Translations under genes and position numbers: made by a program
Part shown: positions 39,475 through 41,100 of the stretch, piece by piece
How positions within the stretch are numbered: position 1 is the first letter of the stretch
Layout of the letters: the number at the start of each line of letters is the position of its first letter
Assembly (NCBI GenBank): GCA_045654025.1
Contig: JAZOMO010000019.1
Span: 1 to 41,100 of the forward strand
Direction: 5' to 3'
DNA from: Scatosoma sp045654025
GTDB taxonomy: Bacteria > Bacillota > Clostridia > Christensenellales > Borkfalkiaceae
DNA length: 41,100 nucleotides
Notes under the pieces: generated by a model
The model's database searches: none
Seen by the model: only the letters and a program-made list of their open reading frames with translations
Told to the model about the DNA's origin: nothing

Positions 39475-41100
39475 GTGAAAAATAAATTTTTAGCTTGTCT
39501 ATTGACGGCAACGGCGATGGTTTCATGCGCCTTTGGTTTTTCTGCTTGTAAGCCGTCTGAAGACGATAGCAGTAGCGTTCCCGGAATCAGTGGCGGTATC
39601 GACAGCTCTTCGACTGGCGGCTCTTCTAGCAGTAGCTCTTCGACTGGCGATTCTTCTAGCAGTAGTTCTTCGACTGGCGATTCTTCTAGCAGCAGCTCTT
39701 CGACTGGCGACTCTTCTAGCAGTAGCTCTTCGACTGGCGATTCTTCTAGCAGTAGCTCTTCGGATAGCAGTTCTTCTGGCGGCAGTACGGGTGACCCTGA
39801 AACGCCCGACCAGCCTGTCGAACCCGAATATACGTTGGATATTCAGGGTGAGAACGTGTCGATGATCTTGGGGAACAAGAAGACCTTGGAGGTCGATTAC
39901 GATCAGCAAGATGGTGCGGTACTCGCCTTCTCCTCGTCTGACCCTTCCGTGGCAACGGTAAACGAGTACGGCGAAATCGAAGCGTTGAAACTTGGCACGG
40001 CGACGATCATCGCAACGTACGGCGATTTGATCGACAGCTGCACGGTAGAGGTAACGCTGGGTGACCAGTTGCCTATGTTGCAGATGCCCACCGTCAGCGA
40101 AGAAATCACTACGTATAAGAACCAAGAATGGGAATTGTACGGTAACATTCTGTTCAACGGCAAGACGTTCGATGACGTAGAACTTACGTATGCAGTCAGT
40201 GATGGAATGGTAGGTAAGGTAGAAAACGGCGTATTCAAGCCCTTGGCATGTGGTACGACGACGGTAACGGTAACTGCTTCTTGGCGTGGTATCACGGAAG
40301 GCGTGATGACGAAGACAATCACGATTCAAATTGTGCCTGAAGTAGTCTTGTTTGTCAACGATGGTATTTCTGAAATCAACCTTGCGACGGAAGCGGTCGA
40401 AGGCAGTGACGAATACGCTGCAACGGCCCCGTTTGAAATCGAGGCAACGATTGACGGTGTGCCTTTCGACGTTACTGCAGAGCTGACGAGCGGTGAAGAA
40501 TACGTTGACTTTGATGGCACGACGGTAAGCAGTAAGGGTTTCGCAGGCGAGGCGGAAATCACCCTCACCTATACGGTGATGGGCGCAACCATGACGATGG
40601 TCATTCCCGTACACGTAACGCAGACTGTTTACAAATACGAAGAAGTAGTAGAAAACTTCTCCGCAATCCACGGCGAAGTGGCGGCGGGCAAATCCTTGCG
40701 TAGCATTCTTGGCGCAGACATCGTTGCGGCTGAGGACGAAAACGGCAACCCCTTGACGGTAGTTGACAACAAGATCTACGGCATTGAGGACAGAAAGACG
40801 GCAGATGGTATTGATACGACCATTACCATCTATTCGACCAGACGTGGCTTTGAGATTCAATTGAAAGGCTATTCCGGCGTCTTCGCAGAAGCAGAAGACT
40901 TCGAGGTGTTCAATATCAACGCGGTCTACAGTAGCGGCCAGTTCTATCCGATTGACGACAGCAAGCCTATGGGTGTATGGGACGGCTACTACGTTCTTTT
41001 GAACAACATCGACGCGACGGGTTATGAACACAACGCAAATGGCGGCAACCTTCAGGGCATTAGTCAGTCTAAAGAATACCCTTGCGGCTTGCGTGGTACG
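39475..41100 (+). CDS. Surface lipoprotein with Ser-repeat linker and BIG2 domain (partial, runs off the window)
   Basis: The frame is open from GTG 39475 to the window edge, 542 codons, with no stop. The start is GTG, 8 bases after AGGAGG; the nearby ATG at 39468 hits a stop after five codons. The signal peptide ends AMVSCAFGFSAC (Cys25), almost the same as the preceding lipoprotein. A long Ser/Thr/Gly/Asp linker (about 30-105) contains five 10-residue repeats. A BIG2-type Ig-like domain (LGNKKTLEVDY to GTATIIATYGD, about 120-195) follows, with further beta-rich domains after it. It probably acts at the cell surface; ligand unknown. The C-terminus is missing. Confidence 0.82.
   Translation, partial: MKNKFLACLLTATAMVSCAFGFSACKPSEDDSSSVPGISGGIDSSSTGGSSSSSSSTGDSSSSSSSTGDSSSSSSSTGDSSSSSSSTGDSSSSSSSDSSSSGGSTGDPETPDQPVEPEYTLDIQGENVSMILGNKKTLEVDYDQQDGAVLAFSSSDPSVATVNEYGEIEALKLGTATIIATYGDLIDSCTVEVTLGDQLPMLQMPTVSEEITTYKNQEWELYGNILFNGKTFDDVELTYAVSDGMVGKVENGVFKPLACGTTTVTVTASWRGITEGVMTKTITIQIVPEVVLFVNDGISEINLATEAVEGSDEYAATAPFEIEATIDGVPFDVTAELTSGEEYVDFDGTTVSSKGFAGEAEITLTYTVMGATMTMVIPVHVTQTVYKYEEVVENFSAIHGEVAAGKSLRSILGADIVAAEDENGNPLTVVDNKIYGIEDRKTADGIDTTITIYSTRRGFEIQLKGYSGVFAEAEDFEVFNINAVYSSGQFYPIDDSKPMGVWDGYYVLLNNIDATGYEHNANGGNLQGISQSKEYPCGLRGT
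39621..39770 (+). repeat. Five tandem 30-bp repeats coding a Ser-rich linker
   Basis: Five units of 30 bp (39621, 39651, 39681, 39711, 39741) differ from each other by one to a few bases, with the last unit diverging at its end. A partial unit precedes them. Each encodes SSSSSSSTGD-like residues in frame, so copy-number change would alter linker length without breaking the frame. Confidence 0.9.

Noticed and set aside
39621..39770. Regular 30-bp repeats as a possible CRISPR array
   Set aside because: The units are contiguous without spacers and translate in frame into a Ser-rich linker.
39523..41031. A 502-codon open frame on the - strand rich in Arg-Arg/Ala-Ser-Arg repeats
   Set aside because: It is antisense to the lipoprotein frame, which has promoter, ribosome binding site, signal peptide and BIG2 domain. 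The Arg repeats are the complement of the Ser-coding 30-bp repeats.

Overview
The window reads as a chromosomal segment of an anaerobic, Gram-positive-type bacterium of the Bacillota (Clostridia). The evidence is: strong AGGAGG-type ribosome binding sites, near-consensus TTGACA-17-TATAAT promoters, the gene order rpmE-DUF1385/prmC-prfA-rsmI, a Re-type citrate synthase, ComF, VanZ-like and DUF1292 proteins, lipoproteins with Ser/Gly linkers, and tRNA genes with encoded CCA. The lipoprotein style (signal peptides ending CAFGFSAC, a Flg_new repeat, DUF4838) resembles uncultured gut Christensenellales-type lineages. That placement is inference; no rRNA is present.

Positions 129-19481 form one long + strand block of amino-acid biosynthesis genes. 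The order is leuC-leuD-leuB (leucine), a DUF815 AAA+ ATPase, ilvA-ridA (isoleucine entry and enamine clean-up), Re-citrate synthase-aconitase-isocitrate dehydrogenase (2-oxoglutarate and so glutamate), cysK-cysE (cysteine), asnA (asparagine), proB-proA-proC (proline), serC-serA (serine) and a lipase-like hydrolase. Gaps are short or overlapping except before the citrate synthase (terminator plus consensus promoter) and before proC (a MITE-like element). SerC/SerA supply serine to CysE/CysK, and the citrate module supplies glutamate to ProB/ProA. A perfect 12-bp bidirectional terminator closes the block.

Positions 19562-24979 are a mixed region: a flavin reductase-like protein with a PCP_red-like tail (-), a SecB-like chaperone, a small HTH protein bracketed by two identical 36-bp terminators, a DUF1292 protein, tRNA-Arg(CCG) with a displaced 20-nt copy of its 3' end, an unrecognised 323-residue protein, and a VanZ-like/DUF368 (PopT-type) membrane pair. 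Positions 25034-30925 hold comF, an NlpC/P60 lipoprotein, a PHP-small protein-HAD operon, tRNA-Ser(UGA), a multi-hairpin repeat, a small DUF3592-like protein, and a YfcE phosphodiesterase with a zinc-ligand-free MDR protein.

Positions 31083-36403 hold a translation cluster: rpmE, a single gene fusing the membrane domain DUF1385 to the release-factor methyltransferase PrmC, prfA (its substrate), rsmI and a YugP-type zinc peptidase. The fusion gene is bracketed by two 117-bp direct repeats. The right end carries two tandem lipoprotein genes, a DUF4838 protein and a Ser-repeat/BIG2 protein that runs off the window.

I found no CRISPR array, phage or defence island, or complete transposase. The strongest candidates for something not widely described are the DUF1385-PrmC fusion, two apparently leaderless genes (VanZ-like and PHP), the SecB-like gene in a Gram-positive-type genome, and several non-coding repeat families.
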